From: Selaginella moellendorffii
Taxonomy: Eukaryota > Streptophyta > Lycopodiopsida > Selaginellales > Selaginellaceae
Length of the DNA stretch: 64,000 bases
Direction: 5' to 3'
Assembly: GCF_000143415.4 (NCBI RefSeq)
Contig: NW_003314358.1
Coordinates: forward strand, 258,731-322,730
The notes under the pieces were generated by a model. It was given only the letters and a program-made list of their open reading frames with translations. It was not told where the DNA came from and made no database searches. How positions within the stretch are numbered: the first letter of the stretch is position 1; every line of letters starts with the position of its first letter. Positions 44,140-52,996 of the stretch are shown piece after piece. The translations under genes and the position numbers were made by a program.

Positions 44140-44288
44140 CATATTTTGATAGGTCACTCATTGTTTCAGAAGCTAGAAATAGATACGTTTTAAGATTGAC
44201 TAATCGAATAATCGAATCTACTAAATTGCTTCTAGCTTGAAGTAAGAAAAAGAACTCTTTCAGAATCCATGGCTCACTTTGGATGGAT

Positions 44289-45572
44289 TCACGCTGCGGT
44301 CAACTCAAATGCATAGTCCGAGCCCGTGACTATTTTCCTGAGCAAAAAAACGCCAAGATCTAAGGTCTCGAGAACAAAACTACGATGACTCACCTCAATC
44401 TCACGCTACGAAGCTCACAGTTCGCAAACCTAAATCGCACAAGTGTAAGTATCAAGCAAATCTAGCATCCAAACACGCCGCTTACACTGTCTTGTTCACA
44501 GCTTCGTCGCCAAACTTTGTCACAAGGTTGGTCAGAAAGCCTGCGTGGGAGACGACGGCAATCTCCTCCTCTCCACGACTCCATAGCCTGCATGCTTGAT
44601 CAGAAACTTACAACAGCTTTCGCAGACTGCCCACGTACCATTCTAGAAAAGCTCTCGCCCTTTTGTCGAGCTCCTCTTCTGGTTCTCTTCTGTCAGGCTT
44701 CCACAGCTCGTCCTGGTCCTGTTCGATCTGATAGAGAAGAGAAACAGAGTTGGATCAAGTCACACAACTCGATCGAGTCGAATGATCCTTACGTTCGAAA
44801 AGTCAATCCCTGGAAACTGAATTTCGGATTTGCTCCTGGGACTCCTCTGATCGCATGGCATGGTGCCCTGTTCATCAAAACTTCGCGTCAGCTGGCTAGA
44901 TTCACAAAAAAAAGGGAGCCAACATACCAATTTCTCCCTGCAAAGCTCCAGTGCTACGAAAGGAGGGGAGTTTGCACTGGAGATGGCTGGTCGTGGACAC
45001 CGTCCAACGTTGTCTACCATCAGAGGAGCTGCTAGTTGATCAGTGGTATCAGTGAAATTCCCTCCTCCAAAAATCCCAGATGCAGTTTGGAGCGTCCTGG
45101 AAGGCAAACTTAGAAGAGTTCTCGAGAGGAGAAATCACACTACCGAGTCAAGGGCGACACCACAACAAGCTCCACTCGATCTCTCAATCCGGAAATCCTG
45201 AATTCCCTGTGAAGAAACTCAGCCTTGAAGGAGAGCGATCAATCATTTACCAAATGAATGGAGGAAAGGAAAATCGAAATGGTGACTTACTTGTTCCCAG
45301 CCAGTAGCCGTGAGGCTCGCATCGGCGTGCTCGTAGTAAATGGGCATCACAGCAGCTGGGGACGAGGAAGGACGAGGAGGCGCTGGGGAAACGATGCAGC
45401 ACAAGAGAAGCCACAGGCATCGAAAAGCCCTCAAAAAGTGCTTGAGCGTGAGGCGCCGCCATCTCCCGTCCAGGAAAATCTTCCAGGAGCTCCTCATTTG
45501 CAGTAGAATTTCACCCTGGACGTTGTGGAAGGCTTGGCCATGGCGCACAAGGTGTAGCACCTTCGAATCCAT
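44289..45572 (-). CDS. Phosphoglycerate-mutase-like (histidine) phosphatase, intact copy
   Basis: This is a member of the plant PGM-like branch of histidine phosphatases; the exact substrate is unknown. Exon 1 is MDSKVLHLVRHGQAFHNVQ (catalytic His in RHG). Later exons read AVMPIYYEHADASLTATGWE, FRISGLRDRVELVVVSPLTR, TLQTASGIFGGGNFTDTTDQ, PFVALELCREKL, GTMPCDQRSPRSKSEIQFPG, IEQDQDELWKPDRREPEEEL, FLEW, LWSRGEEEIAVVSHAGFLTN (second catalytic His) and KIVTGSDYAFELTAA. All introns inferred have GT/AG ends, including the 47-nt one at 45143-45097 that is truncated in the twin. Exon 1 joins to the AVMPIYY exon by skipping about 165 bp that stay open in frame. About 280 residues, normal for the family. 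Confidence 0.85.
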
Positions 45573-45689
45573 CCTTTTCTCGAAGAGCCCTAAAAAACGT
45601 CCACTATTTTAGCTCTTTCCGTAGGTCTGGGGTTTTGGCGCCAATTTTAAATTGCCAATCTAGGTTTGATATTTTGCCATTGCCCCGAT

Positions 45690-46065
45690 TCGGGGGCGAT
45701 GGCTATGTCGATGGCGCGATGGGGATAAGCTTGGGATTCGATGTGGCAATGGTGAGCCGACGAGATACTGCCGTGATCATGCAAGGTATGCTAGAGAGCT
45801 TTTGTTGTTCTTGCATTGATTCTATTCCGTAAGGTGAAGTGTTTTAGGGGCAATGTGACTGGGATAGTTCCCAAGGACATTAGAGCGATGAAAATCCATC
45901 ACAATATCGTGGAGGGTGTTTAGATGGATTTTCATCCTTCGGATGTCTTTGTTTAGCTTTACCAGCGGATTTACTGTAATTTGGAGCTTCGCACAAGCTT
46001 TGTCATCTGCGAGGTATGGTGAGGTACTTCTTTTGTAGATTTGTGTGCCTGTTGGTACCCACAAT
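45690..46065 (+). pseudogene. PIPK-like gene remnants (exons 1, 2 and 3' end)
   Basis: Three blocks match the intact gene at 38403-40041 in order. At 45690-45785 is the exon 1 region (GCGATGGC repeats, then GATACTG-C-TGATC). At 45849-45912 is exon 2, reading GNVTGIVPKDIRAMK against GNVTAVFPKQIRAMK. At 45991-46060 is the 3' end (GAGGTACTTC, TTTTGTAG, TTTGTG). The kinase core is gone and stops are present. A further copy of the 3' end lies at 50011-50057, ahead of the second receptor kinase. Confidence 0.75.
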
Positions 46066-46465
46066 TTCAATAGCTTTTTACTCTCTTGAGAGACAGCTAC
46101 GTCTCTATGTCTCACTCACGCACTCTTTTTGCCTGGTGAGCTGAGGAACTTGTGGTAACTATAGTTGGAACTTACGTTTCCAATGGTTTTTGCGGGGGTC
46201 TCTAATGCGTTTGGGTGCTTGAGAACTATTTCTTTCCACAGACGAGGTAAGCATATAGATCTTACAGTACTGATGTCTTCTTTGGGACAGCTAAGGAGCT
46301 CCTCATGCCAGGCCAAGTGGTACTTGCTGCGCTCATTTACATCCAAACTATATGCCTCGGTCGTGAAGAAATATTTCATAGCGCGACTGAAGCACCGATG
46401 CTCGTCCCTTGTCCGGGGGCGCCCGAAAGAAAGAAAGTATCTGCTCAGCACGCTTTTCACGTCCC

Positions 46466-48904
46466 ATGGCGGTTTGCTCTTTCGTGATTCTCCTGATGAT
46501 TGGTGCCGTTACTCCATCGTTTACGCAGGATCAAGGCGCAGCGCCCCTCAACTCGACATGGATACTCGACGGCTCCTCGTCGCGCATTGTCCTCTCAGTG
46601 CCCGATGCAAACTTCCCAGTTTTCGCCGGCTTTCTCCCTACTTGCGACCACTGCCCCAGGCCCCGGTACTACTTCTCGGTCTTCTTCCAGGATCCGAGCT
46701 CCAACCGGAGCACGCAGGTTGTATGGCGAGCAGGCCTCCCGATTTCCGAAGGTGGTATGCTCAGCTTGACCGCAGATGGAAACTTGGTGCTATACAGAGA
46801 TGGCCAAGCGAAGAGTCCGGTGTGGTCGACAGGCACCGCCAGGAAAGGAGTCTTAGAAATGAGGCTAGACTATACCGGCAACTTGGTGCTCAACAAGGCC
46901 AACTATGATGGCACCGCCTGGCAGAGCTTCCGGAACCCGACCGACGCGCTGCTGCCGACGCAAAATCTAGAGTCAGGAACGAGCATGGTTTCTAACAGCG
47001 TCCAAGAGGCGGAGGGGTTCCAAGGCTACTTCACGCTCGAGGTGAGAGTCTCGGAAATAGTGATGACCGCCCAGGCGCCGGTGGCGCCTCAAATCTACAA
47101 ACTGTGGAGAAATCCGAGTAGCCTCGACGTGGGCGACATGTCTCTCGAGTCTGGCTGCCAGCTCAAGATCTACACCACAGACGGGCAGCCCTGCTGGTCG
47201 ACGCCATCTTTTTGTACCGACTCGACAACGCTGGAGGTGCTGAGGATACACCCCGACGGGAGTTTGCGCTATGACAACCAGCCCGAAAGAGCCTCGGTGT
47301 ATCTCAACGCGTTGCTCTTCAATGACGTAGAGGGTGTAAGCATCGGGGCTTGCGGGAAGAAGAGCGTCTTCGACGTGGAAACCAGGAAGTGTGGCTGTCC
47401 GCTGCTACAAGGCGAGAGATCATACTTCCAGCAGATTGATCCGGCCGATGCTTCCAAAGGGTGCCAGCCTTGGGAGCCGGAGGACCCGTGTGATGGACTG
47501 TATAACTCGTCAAATCACGTCATGCTCCAAGCGGCTGGCTTCTACAACTACGCGCCGCTGCGATTCATGGCAGCCAACGAGGGAGACTCGTGCGTGAGCT
47601 CCTGCTTGGAGGACTGCGCTTGCAAGGCGGCGTTTGTCTCTAGCAACTCGTCCGCGACGTGCTTCCGAGTGACCGAGTTCTACACGCTGCGCGGCAGCAG
47701 CTACAACACAACGCCCTCCTTCAAAGCGTTTCTCAAGGTTGAACAGAAGAGGCCATCCGCTCCGGAGATAATCACCAAGCCTCAAGTCAGACCTCATACC
47801 GGCGGCTGGAGCTCCAACGTCCAAGCCATCCTCATTGGCGTCTTCGTGCTGCTCTTGGCGATGGCGACGACAATGGTGACGTTCATCACTTTCTACTGGA
47901 AGAGAGCTAGCGACGCTGTGGACCAGAGCCAGGCTTTGTCGTCCGAGCTACCTCGGCCCTTCTCCCTGCACGAGCTGGAGGTGGCGACCGAGAAGTTTAG
48001 CAGGGAGATCGGGAGCGGGGGATTCGGCTCGGTCTTCGAAGGTGTTCTTGCAGACGGGAGCCGGGTGGCTGTGAAGCGCGTGAGCGACTCCAGGCAAGTC
48101 CACAAGTTGTTTGAAGCCGAGGTGGTGGCCATCATCAGCATCCACCACAAGAACTTGGTGCGGCTCCGGGGATTTTGCTGCCCGAACTTGCTCGTCTACG
48201 AGTTCGTCGCCAATGGTTCTCTCGACCGGTGGCTGTTTGATGACGACAAGTTCCTGGACTGCGATGCCAGATACTCGATCGCTCTCGACATCGCTCGGGG
48301 ACTGTCCTACCTCCACGACGGATGCCGGACGAGGGTGCTACACTTGGACATCAAGCCGCAGAACATACTCCTGGACGAGAAATTTCGAGCAAAGATCTCC
48401 GACTTTGGGCTCTCGCGGCAAGGCGAGCTTCAAGCGGTGGACGAGATGATCATCCGGGGGACTCCGGGATACATGGCTCCGGAGTGGCTCCACTTCCAGA
48501 TTAGTGACAAGCTCGACACTTACAGCTTTGGAGTGGTGGTGCTGGAGATGGTCACTGGCAAGCCTGCGTGCTCTCCTTGCGGGTCGAAGTTCCTGGCTGG
48601 AGGAGTTCTTGAGATGTCTCAAAAAAGTCCAGTAGTGGAGATCATGGACAAGAGGATGAACTTTTCTTCACAATGCTTCAAGAAGATGGAGAAGCTGCTG
48701 AGAATTGGATTGTGGTGCGTCCAGAGTGATCCCGGCCAGAGACCATCGATGGGATACGTCACGAAAATGCTGGAGGGATCCTTGGAAACGGTGGACGCTC
48801 CTCCAATCCCTCCCAAATCTCGCGCCGGGAAGGAGGAGGCAATCGACATGAGATCGTGCTCTTTGAGTGACATTGTGAGAGTTCATGTAGATCAACGGCT
48901 GTAA
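46466..48904 (+). CDS. G-type lectin receptor-like kinase 1
   Basis: This is an intronless 812-residue surface receptor kinase. The signal peptide is MAVCSFVILLMIGAVTPSFT; an upstream ATG at 46409 would bury it. A B-lectin domain spans about 65-170 (MLSLTADGNLVLYRDG, VWSTGTARKG). A Cys-rich PAN-like region spans about 300-430 (CVSSCLEDCACKAAF). No S-locus glycoprotein domain is seen. The membrane helix is about 453-478 (ILIGVFVLLLAMATTMVTFI). The kinase has the Gly loop GSGGFGSV (about 526), VAVKR lysine 547, HLDIKPQN at 626 (non-RD) and DFGLSR at 646, then GTPGYMAPEW. It should sense a carbohydrate or glycoprotein ligand at the plasma membrane; the non-RD type is common among immune receptors. 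Its near twin is at 50429. Confidence 0.93.
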   Translation: MAVCSFVILLMIGAVTPSFTQDQGAAPLNSTWILDGSSSRIVLSVPDANFPVFAGFLPTCDHCPRPRYYFSVFFQDPSSNRSTQVVWRAGLPISEGGMLSLTADGNLVLYRDGQAKSPVWSTGTARKGVLEMRLDYTGNLVLNKANYDGTAWQSFRNPTDALLPTQNLESGTSMVSNSVQEAEGFQGYFTLEVRVSEIVMTAQAPVAPQIYKLWRNPSSLDVGDMSLESGCQLKIYTTDGQPCWSTPSFCTDSTTLEVLRIHPDGSLRYDNQPERASVYLNALLFNDVEGVSIGACGKKSVFDVETRKCGCPLLQGERSYFQQIDPADASKGCQPWEPEDPCDGLYNSSNHVMLQAAGFYNYAPLRFMAANEGDSCVSSCLEDCACKAAFVSSNSSATCFRVTEFYTLRGSSYNTTPSFKAFLKVEQKRPSAPEIITKPQVRPHTGGWSSNVQAILIGVFVLLLAMATTMVTFITFYWKRASDAVDQSQALSSELPRPFSLHELEVATEKFSREIGSGGFGSVFEGVLADGSRVAVKRVSDSRQVHKLFEAEVVAIISIHHKNLVRLRGFCCPNLLVYEFVANGSLDRWLFDDDKFLDCDARYSIALDIARGLSYLHDGCRTRVLHLDIKPQNILLDEKFRAKISDFGLSRQGELQAVDEMIIRGTPGYMAPEWLHFQISDKLDTYSFGVVVLEMVTGKPACSPCGSKFLAGGVLEMSQKSPVVEIMDKRMNFSSQCFKKMEKLLRIGLWCVQSDPGQRPSMGYVTKMLEGSLETVDAPPIPPKSRAGKEEAIDMRSCSLSDIVRVHVDQRL

Positions 48905-48989
48905 TTCAAATGGGAAGCTCGCGCCATATTATCGACGGCTGTATGCGCTCGAGCTTGGTGCAATCCGGTAGTGGCATAATCTCGCCATT

Positions 48990-49915
48990 TGGATTTATGG
49001 CGCGGCAGGAAATCCATTGGGAACTGATGACAAGCGCACGGCATTTGTTTGACGATGGAGTCCCTCTGCAGAGTTTTTGGTGGTATGAGCGTAGTTGCCG
49101 ACGGATCTGGCCTTGGGCGGTTGGAATTCTTTTTTTTTTTCAGATGGCCGTCGGTGTGGTGGTTGTATTCCTTCGAAAAGAGCTATCAGCGGAATACTAA
49201 TGTTTGGTTGACGGAAATCGACCAACTTGTCGCATTCTTCGCAAAAACTATTTATTTTTCCTTCCATACATGATTTGCTGAAAACTAAAGCAGGTCCAAC
49301 CGTGGAAGTTGGACCAGGTTAAGAAGTTATAAATCTCTCGACGGCCAACTATCTGGGATTTGTCGGTCAGGAAACGAAAAGCGTAGGTTTTGTGTTTTTG
49401 TGTAAGACTTACCTTGCCAGTTTCTTGAATCGAATCATGTTTTTTTGCAAGCGATGGGGATTTAATCATAGCGTAAGTGGTTCATCGTGGGATTTGCTTT
49501 CTAACGTTTTCTGTAGTTCAGTGATGAGGAGGGGTCGGCACCATCAAGTATTTGATATTGGAGCTTTATGGTTTGTGTTGATAATTAAATTGGCACCTTT
49601 GCACAAGATTGTATGAGGGGCATTTTTTCCTCGTACTCACTCATTGATGAAAAGATTTTCTCAGCAGTTTTTGATTGTGCTTGCCAGTTAGTGGTTTCTC
49701 CCTGATTGAAATGATCGACATTGTAAGGACTGCAATGGGCACGTCTGTAAGAGTTTTCGATCATTAGGAACCTTTATCTCTAGCATAATGCTTCTCGCTG
49801 TCGTTACCTCCGTTCCTCGCTAGAGCAGCGCGATCGAGGAGGATCCAAGTGTGCTGCTAGGATCGTTTCACGCTGATGCTGCTTGTTTACAAACCATCGT
49901 GGATGAGGTATTATG
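48990..49915 (+). pseudogene. LCB1 pseudogene between receptor kinases 1 and 2
   Basis: Blocks match the intact LCB1 gene at 52997-55142 in order: GGTGGTATGAGC (end of exon 1), GTGGTTGTATTCCTTC, GAAATCGACCAACTTGT, AGTTATAAATCTCTCGACGG with CCAACTATCTGGGATTTGTC, then GCAAGCG-TGGGGAT--AAT, CAGTGATGA, ATTGGCACC, GCAATGGGCACG and finally CGTTTCACGCTGATGCTGC near 49865. Most exons are cut short or lost and stops are frequent. It shows that receptor kinase plus LCB1 were duplicated together. Confidence 0.8.
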
Positions 49916-50428
49916 AATAATCCGCCTTTCTCTTGGTTGATTGGAATAGGAAATCTTACTCATGTTTTCTCTCTATTGTCGATCCACGGATCAAGGTTTC
50001 TGAAAGCGACGGCAAAGTACTTCCCTTCATAGCTTTGTGTGCCTGTTGGTAACTTGGTTTCAAACATATCTTCACACTTTTCAGAAACACATAAAAGGTG
50101 AATATCTTTGTCTCATGTATTCTTTTGGCCTGAGCAGCTTTCTCTCTGTCTCATGTATTACTTTAGCCCGATGAACTTCATTCCCTGGAACTTCGGGTTC
50201 CTTTCTGAAACAAGTAATCTTCATGATCCAAGAACTATTTCTTCGCAAGCGTATAAATCTTCATACCGAGCCAAATGCTAGTTGGAGGTATAAATCTGCG
50301 CTCTTTGGAATCCAAATTATATGCCTCGGTTCTAAAGAAATGTTTCCATCACGCGACTGAAGCACCTATGCTTCTCCCTTGTCCGAAGGCGCTCGAAAGA
50401 AAGTATCTGCTCAGCAACTTTACAACTC

Positions 50429-52885
50429 ATGGCGGTTTGCTCTTTCATGATTCTCCTGATGATTCGTGCAGTTACTCCATCGTTTACGCAGGATCAAGGC
50501 GCAGCGCCTCTCAACTCGACATGGATACTCGACGGCTCCTGGTCGGGCATTGTCCTCTCGGTGCCCAATGCACAGTTCCCAGTTTTCGCCGGCTTTCTCC
50601 CCACTTGCGACCACTGCCCCAGGCCCCGGTACTACTTCTCGGTCTTCTTCCAGGATCCGAGCTCCAACCAGAGCGCACAGGTGGTATGGCGAGCAGGCGT
50701 GCCGGTTTCTGAAGGTGGTATGCTCAGCTTGACCGCAGATGGAAACTTGGTGCTATACAGAGATGGCCAAGAGAATAGTCTGGTGTGGTCGACAGGCACC
50801 GCCAGGAAAGGAGTCCTAGAAATGAGGCTAGAGTCATCGGGTAACTTGGTGCTCAACAAGATACACTATGCTAGCCCTGCCTGGCAGAGCTTCTGGAACC
50901 CGACCGATTCGCTGCTGCTGCAGCAAGAGCTGAAGTCAGGAATGGCCATGGTTTCTAATAGCGTCCAAGAGGCAGAGGGATTCCAAGGCTACTTCACGCT
51001 CGAGGTGGGGACTTCGGGAATAGTGATGACAGCTGAGGCGCCGGTGTCGCCTCAAATCTACAAAGTGTGGAGCAATCCGAGTAGCCTCAACGTGATCAAG
51101 ATGACTCTCGACTCTGGCTGCCAGCTGAAGATCTACATGACAGACTGGGAGCCCTTCTTGACGACGCCACCTTTTTGTATCGACTCGACAACGCTCGAGG
51201 TGCTGAGGATACACGCCGATGGGAGTTTGCGCTTCGACAACCAGCCCAAGATGGCGTCGGTGAATCTCAACGCTTTGCTCTTCAATGACGTAGAGGCTGT
51301 AAGCATTGGGGCTTGCGGGAAGAAGAGCGTCTTCGACGTGGATAACAGAAAATGTGGCTGTCCGCTGCTGCAAGGCGAGAGATCATACTTCCAGCCGGTT
51401 GATCCCGCTGATGCTTCCAAAGGGTGCCAGCCTTGGGAGCCGGAGGGCCCGTGCGACGGGCAGTATATCTCGTCCAAGCACGTCATGCTCCAAGCATCTG
51501 GCTTCTACAACTACGCGCCGCTGCGGTTCATGGCAGCCAACGAGGAAGAGTCGTGCGTGAGCTCGTGCTTGGAGGACTGTGCTTGCAAGGCAGCGTTCGT
51601 CTCCAGCAACTCGTCCGCGACGTGCTTCCGGGTGACCGAGTTCTACACGTTGCTCGGCAGCAGCTACAACACGACGCCGTCGTTCAAAGCGTTTCTCAAG
51701 GTTGAAAAGAAGAGGCCATCCGCTCCGGAGATAATCGTCAAGCCTCAAGTCAGACCCCATACTGGCGGCTGGAGCTCCAACGTCCAAGCCATCGTCATTG
51801 GCGTCTTCGTGCTGCTCTTGGCGATGGCGACGACAATGGTGACGTTCATCACTTTCTACTGGAAGAGAGCTAATGACGCTGTGGACCAGGGCCAGGCTTT
51901 GTCGTCCGAGCTACCTCGGCCCTTCTCGCTGCACGAGCTGGAGGTGGCGACCGAGAAGTTTATCAGGGAGATCGGGAGCGGGGGATTCGGGTCGGTCTTC
52001 GAAGGTGTTCTTGCAGACGGGAGCCGGGTGGCCGTGAAGCGCGTGAGCGACTCCAAGCAAGTGCACAAGCTGTTTGAAGCCGAGGTGGTGGCCATCATCA
52101 GCATCCACCACAAGAACTTGGTGCGGCTCCGGGGATTTTGCTGCCCGAACTTGCTCGTCTACGAGTTCGTCGCCAATGGTTCTCTCGACCGCTGGCTGTT
52201 TGATGACGACAAGTTCCTGGATTGCGATGCCAGATACTCGATCGCTCTTGACATCGCTCGAGGACTGTCATATCTTCACGACGGATGCCGGACGATGGTG
52301 CTACACTTGGACATCAAGCCGCAGAACATTCTCCTGGACGAGAACTTTCGAGGGAAGATCTCAGACTTTGGGCTCTCGCGGCAAGGCGAGCTTCAAGCGG
52401 TGGACGAGATGATCATCCGGGGGACTCCGGGATACATGGCTCCGGAGTGGCTCCACTTCCAGATTAGCGACAAGCTCGACACCTACAGCTTTGGAGTGGT
52501 GGTGCTGGAGATGGTCACTGGCAAGCCTGCGTGCTCTCCTTGCGGATCGAAGTTCCTGGGTGGAGGAGTTCTCGAGATGTCTCGAAACAAGCAAGTCGCG
52601 GAGATCATGGACAAGAGAATGAGCTTTTCTTCGCAGCAATGTTTCAAGAAGATGGAGAAGCTGCTGAGAATTGGATTGTGGTGCGTCCAGAGTGATCCTG
52701 GACAGAGACCATCAATGGGATACGTCACGAAAATGCTGGAGGGATCCTTGGAAACGGTGGACGCTCCTCCAATCCTTCCCAAATTTCGAGCCGGGAAGGA
52801 GGAGGCCATCGACATGACATCGTGTTCTTTAGAGTTCATGTGCATCAACGGCTGTAATTCAAATAAGGACGCGCGCGCCACATGA
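50429..52885 (+). CDS. G-type lectin receptor-like kinase 2 (tandem twin of 1)
   Basis: This is an intronless 818-residue protein, nearly identical in layout to kinase 1: signal peptide MAVCSFMILLMIRAVTPSFT, B-lectin with LTADGNLVLYRDG, PAN-like CVSSCLEDCACKAAF, membrane helix VQAIVIGVFVLLLAMATTMV and kinase with GSGGFGSVFEGVL, HLDIKPQNILLDE and DFGLSRQGELQ. Most differences are in the lectin and middle region (for example the DWEPFLTTPPFC segment) and in the C-terminal tail, which ends in GCNSNKDARAT instead of IVRVHVDQRL. The kinase halves are almost the same, so recent duplication or gene conversion is likely. Confidence 0.93.
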   Translation: MAVCSFMILLMIRAVTPSFTQDQGAAPLNSTWILDGSWSGIVLSVPNAQFPVFAGFLPTCDHCPRPRYYFSVFFQDPSSNQSAQVVWRAGVPVSEGGMLSLTADGNLVLYRDGQENSLVWSTGTARKGVLEMRLESSGNLVLNKIHYASPAWQSFWNPTDSLLLQQELKSGMAMVSNSVQEAEGFQGYFTLEVGTSGIVMTAEAPVSPQIYKVWSNPSSLNVIKMTLDSGCQLKIYMTDWEPFLTTPPFCIDSTTLEVLRIHADGSLRFDNQPKMASVNLNALLFNDVEAVSIGACGKKSVFDVDNRKCGCPLLQGERSYFQPVDPADASKGCQPWEPEGPCDGQYISSKHVMLQASGFYNYAPLRFMAANEEESCVSSCLEDCACKAAFVSSNSSATCFRVTEFYTLLGSSYNTTPSFKAFLKVEKKRPSAPEIIVKPQVRPHTGGWSSNVQAIVIGVFVLLLAMATTMVTFITFYWKRANDAVDQGQALSSELPRPFSLHELEVATEKFIREIGSGGFGSVFEGVLADGSRVAVKRVSDSKQVHKLFEAEVVAIISIHHKNLVRLRGFCCPNLLVYEFVANGSLDRWLFDDDKFLDCDARYSIALDIARGLSYLHDGCRTMVLHLDIKPQNILLDENFRGKISDFGLSRQGELQAVDEMIIRGTPGYMAPEWLHFQISDKLDTYSFGVVVLEMVTGKPACSPCGSKFLGGGVLEMSRNKQVAEIMDKRMSFSSQQCFKKMEKLLRIGLWCVQSDPGQRPSMGYVTKMLEGSLETVDAPPILPKFRAGKEEAIDMTSCSLEFMCINGCNSNKDARAT

Positions 52886-52996
52886 TCGACCGCTAGGATT
52901 ATTTCTTGAGATAGACGGCTGCGATAGACGGGTGAAATTTCGTTTTTTTGAATTTTATTTGGAGACATTAGGGCTTTTGTTAGGGGTTGGGCGACG

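Larger units (their letters stand above)
41391..44269. other. AT-rich spacer between the inverted arms
   Basis: This 2.9-kb AT-rich stretch has no recognised gene. It contains one pair of direct repeats (41494-41790 and 43281-43600) and two small open frames, at 42367-42570 and 43843-44139. Base composition differs sharply from both arms, so it is either an insertion or the pre-existing sequence around which the inverted copy was made. Confidence 0.6.
44270..46940. repeat. Right arm of the large inverted duplication
   Basis: Mirror of 37868-41390: phosphatase gene on the minus strand, then PIPK-like remnants on the plus strand, then the 5' part of an intact lectin receptor kinase gene. The order and orientation are the exact mirror of the left arm. 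The arm is shorter because most of the PIPK-like gene is deleted. Confidence 0.8.

Noticed and set aside
45822..46460. Two adjacent minus-strand frames before receptor kinase 1
   Set aside because: They lie across PIPK remnants and the kinase leader, have no domain, and the duplicated copy near 50.1-50.4 kb does not preserve them.
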